Shown: positions 26,201 to 41,200 of the stretch, in pieces
Numbering within the stretch: the stretch's first letter is position 1
How the letters are laid out: each line of letters starts with the position of its first letter
Origin: Enoplolaimus lenunculus
Taxonomy: Eukaryota > Nematoda > Enoplea > Enoplida > Thoracostomopsidae
Length of the DNA stretch: 64,000 nucleotides
Reading direction: 5' to 3'
Assembly: GCA_030248215.1 (NCBI GenBank)
Contig: JASANG010000298.1
Coordinates: 1 to 64,000, forward strand
Made by a program: the position numbers and the translations under genes
The notes under the pieces: model-generated
What the model was told of the DNA's origin: nothing
Databases searched by the model: none
What the model saw: the letters and a program-made list of their open reading frames with translations, nothing else

Positions 26201-29200
26201 GTTAACAAACATAAAATCAATTCTCGGATCTGTTCTTGCAGTTGGTCACGCGACGGCCAGTTTTTCGCTCTTGGCTTGTACAATGGAACAATTATGATAC
26301 GAAACAAGGTTAAGCTTACGTGGTATATCCAGTTGCCCTTATCGTTTTCAGGTCTTTAAGCTGAGTCACTCGAACGTTAAAAGATGTACTTCAACGCTGT
26401 CTCAAAGTCAGCTCGTCAAGAAAGACGGCCGAAACAATTTTAAGAGAAGCATGATGAGAATGTTCTAAAACTTTTCTTGGGGTAGGCAAAATTTTTCAAT
26501 ATGATCTAACCATTCTTGCCACTCGATACAAGCCTTTCTACAAAGTTGAACGTGTCTCAAAACAGATCTGTTGCAGTTTTACTGTGTAACCAGTCCACGT
26601 GATAAAATTAGTATCAACGATCGCCAATAAATTCTATAGAAAAAAACATTACGGTTTATTTTCTTTGTGCAATATTTTGTTTTCAGAATGGAGATGAACG
26701 GACTAAAATTGATCGAGGTCATGGCCAGCCTATATGGACCGTGAAATTCAACGTAAATGGGTACGTACGTTCAGTCAGTAATACTGTTTAAACAGCCTTC
26801 TAACAAACGATATTTATTGCATAGATAAATTTAATGGCGCATCTCAAGAAGAAGGGCCTGCCTGGAGAGAGACAGGGAGGCAGACGGATCTAGAGACTAA
26901 AGCTTTATATATGCTTATTGGCTTACGGTTAGATTATGGCTTAGGCTTAAGCTTTAGCTGCAGGTACTTTAACTCAGAAAAGTTTGTTCAATATTAAAAA
27001 AAAATTTTCATGAAAAAAATGAAATGTGACACAATGCAGGGTAACTTTTGTATTTTACAAATACCAAATCATATTCTGATCAATAGACACTTATTAACGA
27101 ATTTTGGACGAACAGACTCACGCTTTTATACTGTAGTAACACCAATAAGAACGGAGCGACTGATGGTCATTTCCCGTCTTGAATGGGTACTCACCCTCGC
27201 TATTCGGTTTCAGACAGTTAATTGTTTGTCTATCCAGCTCCAGTTACTCGGGCCACGCACTGTTAACTTTTATGCCAGACGTTTTCTGCAGTTTAAGGTT
27301 GATCCCTTTTATTAATATAATTGTAAGACTTTAGTATGCTGCTATGAATATAAGCAACGTGCTTTAAGGTAATAAATCAAATTCTCTACTGAATTTAAAT
27401 TGGTCCAGGAAACATTTACGCTATCTAATTAGTATATCTGACGTTTACAGACTATTTGTGTATGTTTGACTCTATTTATGGATTGTAATCAGACAAATAA
27501 CTCCAAATGATACGAAACAGAACTAAACAAGCAAAATCTAAGTACAATCATCTTGAAATTCATAACCGAAAAATCAGATTCGGATTAGGGTCAGCGAATA
27601 CAGTAAATCTTTGCCGGAATTTTAACCGAATTCCAACGCTTAAACCTTTGCTTAAGCCTAAGCATGAACCAAGCATTTGGATGTAGGAGAGCCACTGATC
27701 CGCTAATGAATATAGTTTGATTAATTTTTAATTTTAGTGATGACACAACAAACACCATTGCTGTGGCAGACTGGTATCAAACGCTGAGTTTTTACCGGGT
27801 CGATGGAAAGCAGGTAAACAACCATTCACTTAATATACACTTTGCCGCCGAAGCCGCTGCTGGGGTATCCAATGCTCCCCTTACCCAGCAAACTAGTTTT
27901 AGTTTTCCTAATTATGTTAAAATGTAATTAAAATGGGTCAAACCCGATCAAAATAGGACTTTCTGAAAATTAAACTGCGCTTGTTATAATTTGTTTTGAG
28001 CACAGAGAAAATCCTCGCGAGCGAAATGCAGTGCTAAATCTTAATACAAAATTTTTGTTTTGCGTCGACCGGTGGGGACACAATCCCCGGTTGTCCCTTG
28101 ATCTGCTTTAGCGAGTTGTATTGCGAAAATAAAATCAAGAGAACCAAGATTCTAAATAGAAAGCACTGAATTACATCTCATTAGCAAAGCAAGCAAGAAG
28201 TTATGTCCACTATTCGTATTTACACATTAAATCTTAACACAAAATTATAGTTTTTCGTGTCGGTTTTGGAATATGAAAAAATAATGTCAAATAAACCTGG
28301 ACCTGGCGAACGTAGTATGCTAGAAGCCAACCAAACTATTATTCTGTAAGAGATCTTGTAGATCCACCATTAAATTTGCATTGCAGTTGACATTGAAATC
28401 GCACCGCAGGCTCAATATTTTAAGTGTGAAAAAGTAGACTTTAAAGATTAAAAAAACACATTTGAGATTGTAGTAGAGAATCGCGGTATAGATCAAAGGT
28501 GGAGTCAGAGCTCCACGCTACACGCGGGTAAAAGCGGGACGGATAAGAAAATTTTGACGCAGGTATACATGCGGGCAAAGAATTTCAAAGGGTGGGTAAA
28601 AAATATGTGATTCTTTACGCGCCTAAACTTTTCTTGAAAGCAGATAATGTAAAAAAACTTGCAGGCCGTAGTAAACCATCCGGCGCGGCCGATACAGCCG
28701 TCATCGCCGACCGCAAACATGTTCTTGATAGCAACATTTTTGTGCATATTAGAATAAAAGTCAGCTATCATGAAATGATTTTCGGTAAAAAATTTGTTAC
28801 ATGAAGCTTTTCTTGCAGTAAAATGTTGAGTGGTGTTTGATTGCGACAGTCATAGTGGTTTTTGAAATAGTATTAAGTAAAGAAGTATTCTTTAACTCTT
28901 GCAAGTGTCAGATCACACGTACCATCGCAACTAATGTTGCTTCTGAGATGGGTGTAGTTTGACTTCTGTTCAAACGAATGAATGACAGGGAAAATTGTGC
29001 TGTTATTATTCAGCTAAATGTAAATTAGTAGGGTATTCCGCGTGCCTGACCCTTTGAAGGGTTGGTTGCTAATAATACTTTTTTCAGATTGACAAAGATA
29101 TCGCAATGGATTACGATCCGTGTTGTTTAGATTATTTTACTGTTGGTGAATATATGACTGTTGGCGGTTCAAACCGACAACTTAACTTATTTACAAAGGG

Positions 29201-32200
29201 CGGAATTAAACTAAATACCGTTTGTACGCAACAAAGTTGGATTTGGGCATGCAAGACAAAACCTAATGCTCAAGCGGTTGTAAGTTTTTAGGCGTGTTAA
29301 CTGTATGCAGGGACGCAGCCACAAATTGAAAAGTGAGAGGTGAGTCCGAGTCCTGACCATAATTTATCCTGAGCTACCCCTATTTTATTGTATTTTTTCA
29401 ACTAACCACTGATTTCAGATATAGCTGTTCATAAATTGGGAACATTCTAAGCTTGCGAATATTCTTAAAGATATGTAAAATGCCTATTAAACATACTACG
29501 TTTGTTTTCCATCAGCATTCTGTGATTACTTTTATTGTCGACCCAAAAACTGGGCGACCAATTAGTTTTTGGACCCCTTGCTCAAAGTGTGGGCTGTCGG
29601 ACTTCTCGACTCAATGTGGTTACGTCTATACATGTATGCGAAACAACATTTTGGAGATATTTGTGTGAAATATTTACTAATTTAAATTATGATGATTTAA
29701 TGGTTGCGTTAAGGCTTGTACACTGGCGGATCAAAGGAGACACTTAAAACCATGATTTCGCATTGAGATTTAGCACTAAAACGGTGTTCGGCTTCTCCTT
29801 TAAAACCTGATCGCAACTTTTTCCACTCTCTCTAGTATTGATTTGTACGGAAATGCAGGCAGTTAGAATATAAGTCAATTGGACTGATAATCCAAGCCTA
29901 AGCCTAAAAATAAAGCCTGTTTCTCAGTGGACAGGCACAATCAAAATGGAATAAATAAACAATTTTGACTTATCAAATTCAGAAACATTTGTGTTCAACA
30001 TTGGTTTTAAAAAATCGTACACAATTATTGTCGCTCAGTTCATTGTCATTAAAATATAACAACAGGTAATTGGATGTGACGATGGCACACTTGCATATTA
30101 TCAACTGATATTTAACACTGTTCATGGATTGCACAAGGACAAATATGTATACCGCGAAAATATGACCCAAGTTGTTATTCAGCATTTGCCGACAGACAAC
30201 AAAAGTACGTTCAAGCGATGAGCAACGTTACAACAGTAAGAACTTAAGCAACTTTTGTAATTACAGTCGTTCAAATTGAATGCCGGTGCATTATTGTACT
30301 TTTACTCGCATAGAATATTTACTCAAGTTAATTTTCAAGGGACTACAAATTCAATATTCACAGTCAGAATTACGTGCAAGAAACTTTAGTACCACCCCCA
30401 CTAGGTTCATAAGCAATTTTTAATATGGAAAGACATAAAATTAAAGTATTTGCTTGACACTGTCATACTTCCACTTTAGTAAACGTTTTACTCAGCAGCC
30501 CCACTTGTATATATATACAACCCTTACAATATTCTGGCAGCACTCTTTAGTTTCAACGTTGTAAACGAGCCTATCAGTGCATTAATTTGATGCTTTAAGA
30601 TTTTAATGGTGTTATAATATGTAACCTAGTTTGCCGGTGTCACATGTAAAAATGACACCGCCCAAAAAAACCCCCGGGCATATTGCCATGAGGGTCCGAT
30701 TTTTACTTGTGTGAAAAAATCACACCCGCTAAAAAGAGACTCGTGTCAGTTTTTACACAGAACTGTTCTAAAATTATCCTCTGTAAAAATAGATTACTTC
30801 CCGTTGTCGAACGTGAAAATTCAAAACAAACACGTACATTGGCATAGCCAAGATTTTGGTGTGGAGCGGCTACTTCGCTGAACTGATAAGGGTGGCGCTC
30901 CTGAAATGACTGATTGCAAATAGGACATGTGTTGCCAAAACCACATCCGCTTCAAATATTTAATTTTTGCGATTGAAACTATTACATATTTCAATATCAT
31001 AGGGTAAAACAGGGGCATTCCTATTGTAGCCTGTCCCCCAAATTCCCAATTCAGGCGATTTTGCAACGACAAATCAAGAAATTTCCGGTTTTTATTCGAG
31101 GTTGATTCATTCCACACCACTGAGCTGGTGCCACGGTCCACATTAATGATTTTGAGATAATTTTACATCTCTGAATACGGAGCGTGTGAAGTAATAGCTA
31201 TTTTTCTTGTAGATATATGGACTTTGTTAGTGTACAGTCAGTGGCGGATCCAGGATTTCAAAATCGGGGGCAAAATTTCACAGGTAATAAACTAATTTTT
31301 TTACCCACACACAAACCACGAACTATTGCCATAAAATTTCTACATAATTTTTGTCGAGATGCTATTGGGGGGGCCACGACCGGGGTGACCCCCCATGGAT
31401 CCGCCATTGTGTACAGTGTCTGACACTGAACCAAAAAATAGTAATGTGTGGACTCTAAACGTTTGAAATGCCGATACCGATTCTTAATTTTAAATTTTGT
31501 CAATGCCAAACATATATGCAGTTACCGATGTCGATACGAATTTTAGCACAATTATGCTTAAAAGAACGATGGTATTGTTTACATAATTATAAGCGCAAAG
31601 ACTTAAAACTTAACAAGCAGAAACAACAATGAGATGAGAGCTGTTCATTTCGTTCAATTTCATAGTGTGCACATTAGGCATCTGCAAGGCATTGAATGAC
31701 AACCACTCAATGTCGTTATCTTTCAAGGGAAAGGGCGTTATATTTAGCACATTTATATAGTAGGCAGCTTTAAGTCCTTCCTGCTTCAACCTTTGGCTGG
31801 ATTGAAACAGGGATCATTTTTATTCGTTGTTGCTTTTTTGTAGGATGCGCAGAAAATTGAATACATTACTTATTTCAAAATGTTTTAGAGTTAAGGTGGC
31901 ATTATAATTCTTGTGCAACACCGTCCTTAATAGTCCCTCACTTTGCGACATCGCACACAAATTGTTGCACAGAATGGCGTACGGTCACGGTTCAGACCGG
32001 CGCCGAACAATAATATATCTATTGATAAGTATAATTCTGTTCTGAAGGTTAGCAATTTTGCCCATGTAAAGATCAGAGGCGGAACGTTTTTCTGTGGGAC
32101 TAGAATAGAGTAATCTTAAAGCTTTAGACTTAATTGTTTTGCTTGGCTTCGGCTTAGGCTTAGGACTCATTCCTACGCTTAGGTTTAGGCTTAGGCTTAT

Positions 32201-35200
32201 CCTATGGCTTAGGAATGTGCTTACAATACTGTTCTGCCCATGTTCTTCACATTGGCCCTTAATTTTTAATTATAAATTATAAAAATTAACAAGAAATTGT
32301 CTGTTTCAGTTAAAATTCACTGTAACGATCTGGTGAAGAAGGTTGCAATATACAAGAACAAATTAGCGGTATGTGATTTGCAATAAGATTTATGCTTAGA
32401 TTAACATTGCTTTGGAGTTGTGCTATAAGAAATTTCGTAGATTCAATATTTCGCGTTTTAGCGTTTAGTTGTATGAAGATATGTACAGTCGTGACCCGAA
32501 TAAAAGGGGTGTGGACTGATATTTATTTGACCTGGTCAGGTTCACCCTTGTTGTTCGGTTACAGACTGTTATTTATTTCTAACCCGCACTCTGCCGTTCT
32601 TTGTTACTGAAACATATCCGGTATTTCAACTACCAGTTGAATTAAACGTTTATTTGTTGTTTCCTAAAAGCTTGAGCGATAATACAACTTATACGTTTAA
32701 GAGTGTACTTTCCAAAAGTTTCGAACTCAACTTTACTTGATACTCGAGTCGTTTATGCCCTACAGTTAGGGACAATTCTTTAGGGTTTAGGGTCTCTATA
32801 GGCTTTTACGGACTCTTATTAGGAATACGGACTCCTATTGATTGGGGCTCAAGATTTTTTCACTCTTATACAATAGTATAAATTAACAAAGAACAATTTA
32901 GATTCAACTATCCAATCAAATTATAATTTACGATCTAATCACCAACGACACAAATCAAGAGATGAACTATAAAGCTCGCGAACGAATAATGGAAAATCTT
33001 GACTGCAGTCTGCTGGTTGTTTGTGCTCACAACATAATTTTATGCCAGGTGAACCGCTTTATGAGACAGTAAGCAAGTTGTAACCGAGTAGGTGTTCGTT
33101 TCCGTCTCCGTTTATAGAAATGGTGAAAAATCAGATATATCATGATCATAATCACTTGTGGATAACGTATAAATCACTTTTAAACATTCATTTGAATCAC
33201 CTTTTTGCATATGTCTCAGCCCAATCTGCTATTTAGGTCAATTAAAAATTGGCTTAGGCCAATCTGCTATTTTGCGTAATAGCAGTTTTGCATAGGCTAA
33301 ACTGCTATTAAATGTACGATCAATCAGATTTTATTATTGGACAGACGCAAGAGCGTTAACCAATCAGCGTTGGTTTTTCATCACTGTTGTTGTGCTACAT
33401 TTTTCAATCGCTATTTGGCCTGGCTAAATCTTCGATTTGCTCAGAACAGCAGATTGGTCTAAACTAAATTGGTAATTGGCCTGAATAGCATATTGGCCTA
33501 CGACACATACATGAGTTTCCAAACCCTAGTGCTAAAATCGATGATTAATTTTGTATATTATAAAATCAAGTGTTACTTTAATTCATAATTCAAACAACCT
33601 TTATTCCACACAATTGGAACTCAAAATCGCTCGCACTGTCATTGTACTTTGAACTTTACTGAGAGATAAAAGCTAATGAGAAACTCAGCTTCATGCTTAG
33701 AAACATTCAAACGAACTGAGTATTAATTTTTAGTGCTTTAGAATTGAATTTTAATTTTCCACTACGCCTCATTATATTACAGACGATGCATAAACTATTT
33801 TATTATTTCAGGAACGTAGACTACAATGCTTCGATTTTCGAGGGCTGAGAGTACGTGAGTGGACAATGGAAGCACTGATTCGCTACATTAAAGTGATTGG
33901 TGGACCACCTGGTCAAGAATCACTATTGGTCGGACTCAAGAGTGGACAAGTATGTGTTCGTTAACAGGCGCGTTGCCAAGGGGGAGCTGAATAGTCTAGC
34001 CCCCAATCCACACAGCTAAAAATGGTGGGCCAAATTTACTCTCTCCGAAATAGGCTTTTCCGGACTACACAAGCTGAGTTAAATTCGACTCCACCAGAGT
34101 GAAATTCGACTCCCCCAGCGACTCAGTTAGTCGAATTTGACTCTGACTGAGTCGAATATGGACTCGGTTTGTGTAGTACGGAAAACCCTATTTCGGAGAT
34201 AGTCAATTTTGCTCACCATTTTTTGCAGTGCATGAAAAATTAAAGTAGCGTTTTGCGGCTGTTGCATAATGGGATTAATACTAAAATTACATAAAGTTTC
34301 TAGCTCGCTTCGCTCGCTATTTATTCTTCGTAATTTTCCGCATACAGTGATGATGAATCTGGTTGATCAAGCAATCGATTCACCTTTCCCACTTCACACA
34401 AAGCTTATTTTTGTTCAGCAATGCTACAATTGTTGTGACAAGCTTTTCGCTCGCTAGCACACGAAATATTCACAACCCACCCTGTACTGTATATATCCTG
34501 GTTGCGTGGGGACCTCTCAACTGAAAATTCTGGCTACGCGTCTGGTCGTTACCTACCATAAGCATAAACTAAACTATAAGCTATGGTGAATTTCCACTCA
34601 ACAGAATAATCAGTATTCTACTGTTAACCACAAAATCTCTTAGGTGTACGGTGACGTGAAAATATGTAGTGTGCATGTGTTCATTCAGTTTATCCTGAAT
34701 AAAATTTATTTTCTTGCATTTTAATTTAATCGCAGAAGTTGCATCTTATCTCTTTCGTAACAATAAACACAATTTTAAAATTAGCAACATCTCAAGTACA
34801 ATTCGTTCGAACAAAGGTGCAAGCATGGCACCTAACACCCCAGTGTACCTCAGTGCAAAATTACTCCTTGATGTTATCACTGATTTGAATACCTTATTAG
34901 GAAATATTTCAAAACGTTTTGCATTTCAAACCATTTTGCGTTCAAAGTTAAAACGTCAAATTTAAAACCAATGGATTCATTCGTTTTTGGATAAGCCTTC
35001 TCTGCAATGTAATTTCTCTACGTCTGCCACAAAGTTGGACATTTAATGATAAACGGAACAGGATATTGCACGACCGGTATTTTTAGACGTGCTCAATACT
35101 AGTCACTAGCTGTCGAGGTGCAATCGGAGGTGAAAAATACCGGAGCTGGAGGTCAACGAAATTTGCCGGAACCGGAGATGAGGCGAAATTAGATAGTACA

Positions 35201-38200
35201 AATGATGCTTAATTAGTTACTGTTAGTAAATATCTGCAATATGTTGTTAAGCTGTTTGGTTTTACGATAATTTTCTGCGAAATTTCGGAAATTCTTTCCT
35301 GAAAATTGTGACAGAAGTCAAATGAAACACGCTAAACAGATAAATTTTGCAAAATTGTGCAAAATTTTACTACTGTAGTTGCCGGATCCTCCAGCAAAAA
35401 TTTTACCGCAGCCTTAGCAGCCGGAAGCTGATTTTCTGCCAGAGCCGGAGGCAGACCTCTGGTTATACCCTGTTTGCTGTCGATATATTCTGTTAAAATC
35501 TGGTTATACCCTGTTTGCTGTCGATATATTCTGTTAAAATCGAAATATTTCACAAGTATAAATTTTTAAAATTATAGATCCTCAAAATATTCATCGATAA
35601 TCCGTTTCAAGTAGAACTGATGCGAATCAGAAGCGCTGTACGATGTTTAGATTTAAGTCTTTTACGCGATAAACTGGCGGTCGTTGATGAACATAATACA
35701 TGTTGGGTTTACGATTTGACAACTAAAGATTTGTTTTATCAGGTAAAAGCGATTTTTCATCTGCTGAAGTGCATATGTCGTGTTCTGAGCATCTGGTCCA
35801 GTTGGCAACTGCATCGTCAGAAAATCATACTGTTATTCGAAATAGCGAACACGGCTGCCTGAATTCAAACTGAATTTAAATGTCTGAACCAGGGTAATAG
35901 TATCTGGTTTAAAAATGGTTGGCAAACACGGGGCCTGATGAACAAAGCGAGCGAGAAGCTGAATGCAATCTTAGAAATTGGTACAGTACGGACCTTACCA
36001 TTTTTGGCCCATGTAAAAATCAGGACTGGAACGTTTTTTGTGGGACTAGAATAGAATAAGCTTAAGCTTTCCACTAATTTTTTGCTTAGCTTAGCTTAGG
36101 CTTAGGAATATGCTCATTCTTACGCTTAGGCTTAGGCTTAGGCTTATCCTAAGGCTTAGAAATGTGCTTACAATACTGTTCCGCCCCTGTTCTTTACATT
36201 GGCCCTAAATTTTTAATTATAAATTATAAAAATTAACAAGAAATTGTTTGTTTCAGTTAAAATCCACTGTAACGATCTGGTGAAGAAGGTAGCAAAGCTT
36301 ATAAAACTGTTCCGCCCCTGTTCTTTACATTGGTCCCATTTTTAATACAATTTTTTCCTCTTTATGGTATGCATTTCTTTGTGGCAGCGGCAATCAGAAA
36401 CCAGCACTGCGCTTCCGCTGCTTGTTGCGATATGGGTCCAAACAGTGTTTCGTTTACTTTAAGTGCAATGACGAAAATTCAGCGATCGCCTTTGAATTTT
36501 AACAGTCTGAACGATGTTGTTGCAAAAATAGGCATGTGAACAAGTAGCAATAACTTTTACGGACTACAGGTAATATATAACATTTTAGGAGCCAGATGCA
36601 AACAGCGTGGCGTGGAACACGCTGTTCTCGGATCTGTTATGTTTTTCTGGAAGTGGCCATCTGAGCGTCAAAGTTTTAAACTTTCCTTTGTACAAGCAAC
36701 CACTAGAAGTAAAGGTTTCGATATAAAAGCAGCCTGTATACTATGTTTTACCAGTTGCAGCTGGCGCAGCATCGGCTCTTGTAGATTTTCCTCTTCCCAG
36801 ACAGGCTCAAAATTTGGCTTAGGTTTAAGTTCTGGAGATAACTTGTCTAAGCGTAAACGTATAACTTTGCCTATAAGTGTTCACTTAAGCCAAAACTTTA
36901 ACTCTGATTAGGAAAAGTGTACAACACCCAAAAAATCACATAACAGAAACTCTTCTGCAAATTCGTAACCAGCTCAGCTTGATAGGCAGGTTATAAAAAA
37001 ATTTGAGGAGCGAAGTACAAGGCTTTTCAATGACTTAAAAGCAACGTTGAAAATTTTCTAGGGGGTATTTTTTCCAGCGGTTGAGCCCCCCCCGGCTCCC
37101 CCTTGGCTACGGGTCTGCTCTCGTGGTGCAGAATATGAATTTTTATCATTATGTCAGTAAAGCCCTGTTCCATAAGTAAACTACTTATTAAAATCTAAGT
37201 GTAAACCTACCGGCACAAATTATTTGAAATTACATTAGTTTTTAATCATTTCTGACACATGTTTCAGGGGTTTGTTGTCGGATTTACAGGATCGAAGGTA
37301 TTTTGTCTTCATATGTATTCGATGACAGCAATCGATGTACCGCTATCCAGCCAACTCTATCAGTTTTTGGAACACGCAGATTACAGGTACGTTTATTGAA
37401 TACTGGTAAGTTTTAACACTGTGGAAAAACAAATTGCAGCTTCAAGTAATCTCTAAATTATTAAACTTATTTCAAATGAGTTTAAGCGTAATCTACCAGT
37501 TCGTTTAGTTAATCTAGAAAGTTATTTTAATACTGCTGAATGAATATAAGCTAATATATTTCGAGTTAGATTAAGCTTTTCCGTGGCCAATCCATAAATT
37601 TCTAGAGTTAGGCTACGCCATACATAATAGTGAACAACTCACGAGTATACGTAGCGAGAAGCAAATATAATTTTAATACTAAATCTTATAGGTTGAAGGG
37701 CCACGTTTCGGGGGCTACTCGCATCCGCCAGTGTGTATTATAACAAACTTGTTATCTATGTTTTGTTTAATTTTGTTTTATTTAGCAACGCGTACGAATT
37801 AGCATGTATGGGAGCTCCGGAGTCTGACTGGAGATTGCTCGGCTTGGAAGCATTAGAAGGACTCAATTTCGAAATTGCAAAACGAGCTTTTATACGTATA
37901 CGTGATTTGAAATTTTTGGAGCTCATCAACCAGTTTGAAGTAAATATATGTACTTTATGCATTCAAATACTAGCGTCGCGATTAATACGTATTGTTTTGA
38001 ATTCTTGTGTAATAAGAAGCGCTAATTAATTCCTTGATTTTTAGCTTATAATTGAACACAAACGGATGGATTGTTTGTGTAATGATTTATGGTAAGACGT
38101 ACATTTTGACCGAACCTAAACAGTTTAGTTACAGGCACGCTGTGCCGGCCTGTACACTGTAAATTTCAGTGGGTTGATTTTAGCTCAGAATGAGTTGAAT

Positions 38201-41200
38201 CCACTCAAAGGTCTGAGCTCTGAATTGGGTCTTTCAGAACTCAGAATTCTGAATAGATTGAACTCATTCTCATATAATTAATCAACTAACTCAGAATTAA
38301 ATTTGCTTAGACTGAGTTAATGTTTACTGTTATTAATTCAGAAATAACCACAAATATCTAATTCTCTCTGAGTTCATTAATCAAATTATCGAAATTTACA
38401 GTGTACATTGAATAATCATGATGAGCTTTATATTTCACAATTGTGTGCAACGGTAATATAATTGCCAAAAACAAAAAATACACTACATCTCTTTTTGTTT
38501 TAATTATTACAGGATAGAAAGAAACGTGGTGAAACAAACAAGGAAGGATTTTTGGGCGAAATAATGGCATATCAATACCGTTTAGATGATGCAGCTCAAC
38601 TTTTTAAAGCTGCTCGCGAAGAACAAAAAGCGTTACAAATGTTCACCGATTTACGAATGTTTGACAAAGCCCAGGTTAACACTGATCGAAATGTTAACCC
38701 CTTCTCACATGAATATTTTGTATTTCCCTTGAGACCTACTTTTATGCTAGGATTCGAACTCCAGTGACTGGAGTGGGAGGCGTATACCATCACCACTCAG
38801 CTATAGGAGCTCGACGCTCGAGCCCGAAGAACTCTCACGTCTTGTGGTGATTTAGTACTATGTATACGTGTTGCAATTGTTAAATACGGTGCGATATATA
38901 TTATTTACCGTATCTACAATGCTCTGAGTTGCCTATAGGCAAGTCAATGTGAGAAGGGGTTAAATAGTGCACGTTAGGTATGTAATACAATTCTTTTATT
39001 GCTTATATGTTTATAACTCCAGCTACTTTTAACGAGCTTTAAGCCTAAAAAGCTAACTCAGGTTTTACTTCGCTTCAAATATACATTTGTTGCAGCTTTT
39101 TCAAGATGTACATGTTACTGTTTAGTTGTAACCCAGGCAAGCACCATTTATTAGAAGTTTTACACTTTATAAAATACAGCTGTTGTCAAAAAGGTTAGAG
39201 CGGCAGTATGCAAAAATCTTGTACATAATACGTAAACGGATATTTTTTATACATTTTCCAGGAAATAGCCGGGGATACCAGTTCAATTACGCACAAACAA
39301 CTCATCCGAAAGCGAGCTGATTGGGCGGCGAACACAAACGATCCAAAACAGGCCGCTGAAATGTATATCTCCGCTGGGGACTACGATCGAGCTCTACGAA
39401 TTATGGAGAAACACGGCTGGGTAGATATGTGAGTTATAAGCTGTTAGCGTCTACCGGGTCCCTAGCCAGAGAGGGTGACCAAGGGGGCCTTCGTACCCCC
39501 TGAATCCCTCAGAAAGTTTTCAACCTTTTTTGTAGGTCATCGAAAATCCTTTTATGCCCCACCTAAAAAATTTTAGCCCGCCTCATAGCAAGGTTGGCTA
39601 TACGAGCCCCCCGTTTACACGTCTATTAGGGGCGTAAACAAGCCAGGGTTTAGGAAAGAGAAGTTACGTTCAATCAAATGGTTAAGTTCTTAAAGATTTT
39701 TTACCGCTGTGTTGTGCCCGCGGAAATTTTATCTTTGCCCGCTGTGTACTCGCGCAAAATTCCATACCATAGAGCAAAAAAATGTAACACCAGATATAAT
39801 ATAGCACATTACAACTATCACCGGTAAAACTAGGTTGTTTGCCGATGGGTGATAATGATCAGTAACTTAAAACGATCTTGCCTGTATGAAATCATTGTAG
39901 TTAATATAGCATAATAACACATTTCTTTGTGGTTTCGTTGCAATTTGTCTTAAGATATCATTCAGAAAACTTGCGAACATATTGTTCCAAGCCAAATGAA
40001 AATATAACCTACATAGTAACAGGGAAGAATGTCTCCAAATGCTTGTCTTAAGGGGTGCGGGTTGACCTATGAGCCCCTCGTCCTCGTTTTAAAATACCTA
40101 CTAATTTCTCTTAGCGATTCTGTTTGCTTAATTTTTCACTTCCGAGTCATGATAAACAGCTAGCTCCATGGTAATCGATGGTGGTTACAAGTTATGTAGC
40201 CATGAACACGTAGCAAACATTAACCCTTTAGGTAATGTACTGTGATAAACTCACGCAAAATTGGCAATGCGCATTGTTTAATAATCATTTGAGTATAATA
40301 GGTAGCACAAAATCTCTTCAAGACGTTGAGCCAGCGGAATCGAGTTTCGAGCTGGTATACAAAGGCACCGATTACAAGAGCATTCCGTCCAAGAGTCCTG
40401 TGTTTGCGTGCCAGCCTGCAATCAGGTCTCGTAAATAGAAAATATCCATGTGAGGAGAAAGAGTCAATAATAAAACGACTTCTCGTTTTTCGGTGCTACA
40501 AACAAATGTTAATAGGTATATAATATAATCATTGCGGCTGTTATCTTTGAAATTGAAGGATTTAAAATTTATATTCTCTAGGATAATTCAGCTTGGTCGA
40601 AAAGTTGACGCAACACCAGACAACCATGATCTGTTTCGTAATTGCGCTGATATACTTGTACGATTTACGGAGTATCCGTTAGCTGCGGAATTGTACAAAA
40701 AATACGGCGATTATTTATCACTTGTTACAATGTACGTCAAAACGGGCCGATGGAGCGAGGTAATAACGCGTTTGGTGAAATATTGTTGTGTAAAATATTT
40801 ATAACACCCAGCGCCAAATTAAACGGGACCCGGGTCCCGGACCTGCCACCAAAAGAGCCTCCCACTAACCGAAAACCGACGATATGTTTCAATTGATAAC
40901 AAGCAAACAAACATTTTTTCGCGGACCACGAAGGTATACACGCTGTGAAACATTTCATTGGGAAGACCTCGGACTTGTTTAGGATGGCCGAGGAATTTTA
41001 TTGTAACGCCGGTCATATCACAACGAGATTTTTGGGGAGTACTAATTGCGTTCTTCGGCAGGGTTATATAACAAGGCCGTACGAAATACTTTTCCAATTA
41101 TTGAGAAAGTTCTTCAGATTTATGTTATTTTCTGGTGTCTACAAGGTTGGAACTCGGTAGCTAAACCTAGGTATACCACCTATCATTTGCGATCCCAAAC

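Noticed and set aside
36243-36303. Extra IFT122 exon encoding [11 protein letters not shown]
   Set aside because: It duplicates the start of exon 10, is bounded by MITE ends, lies in the wrong order after exon 13 and has no in-phase donor.
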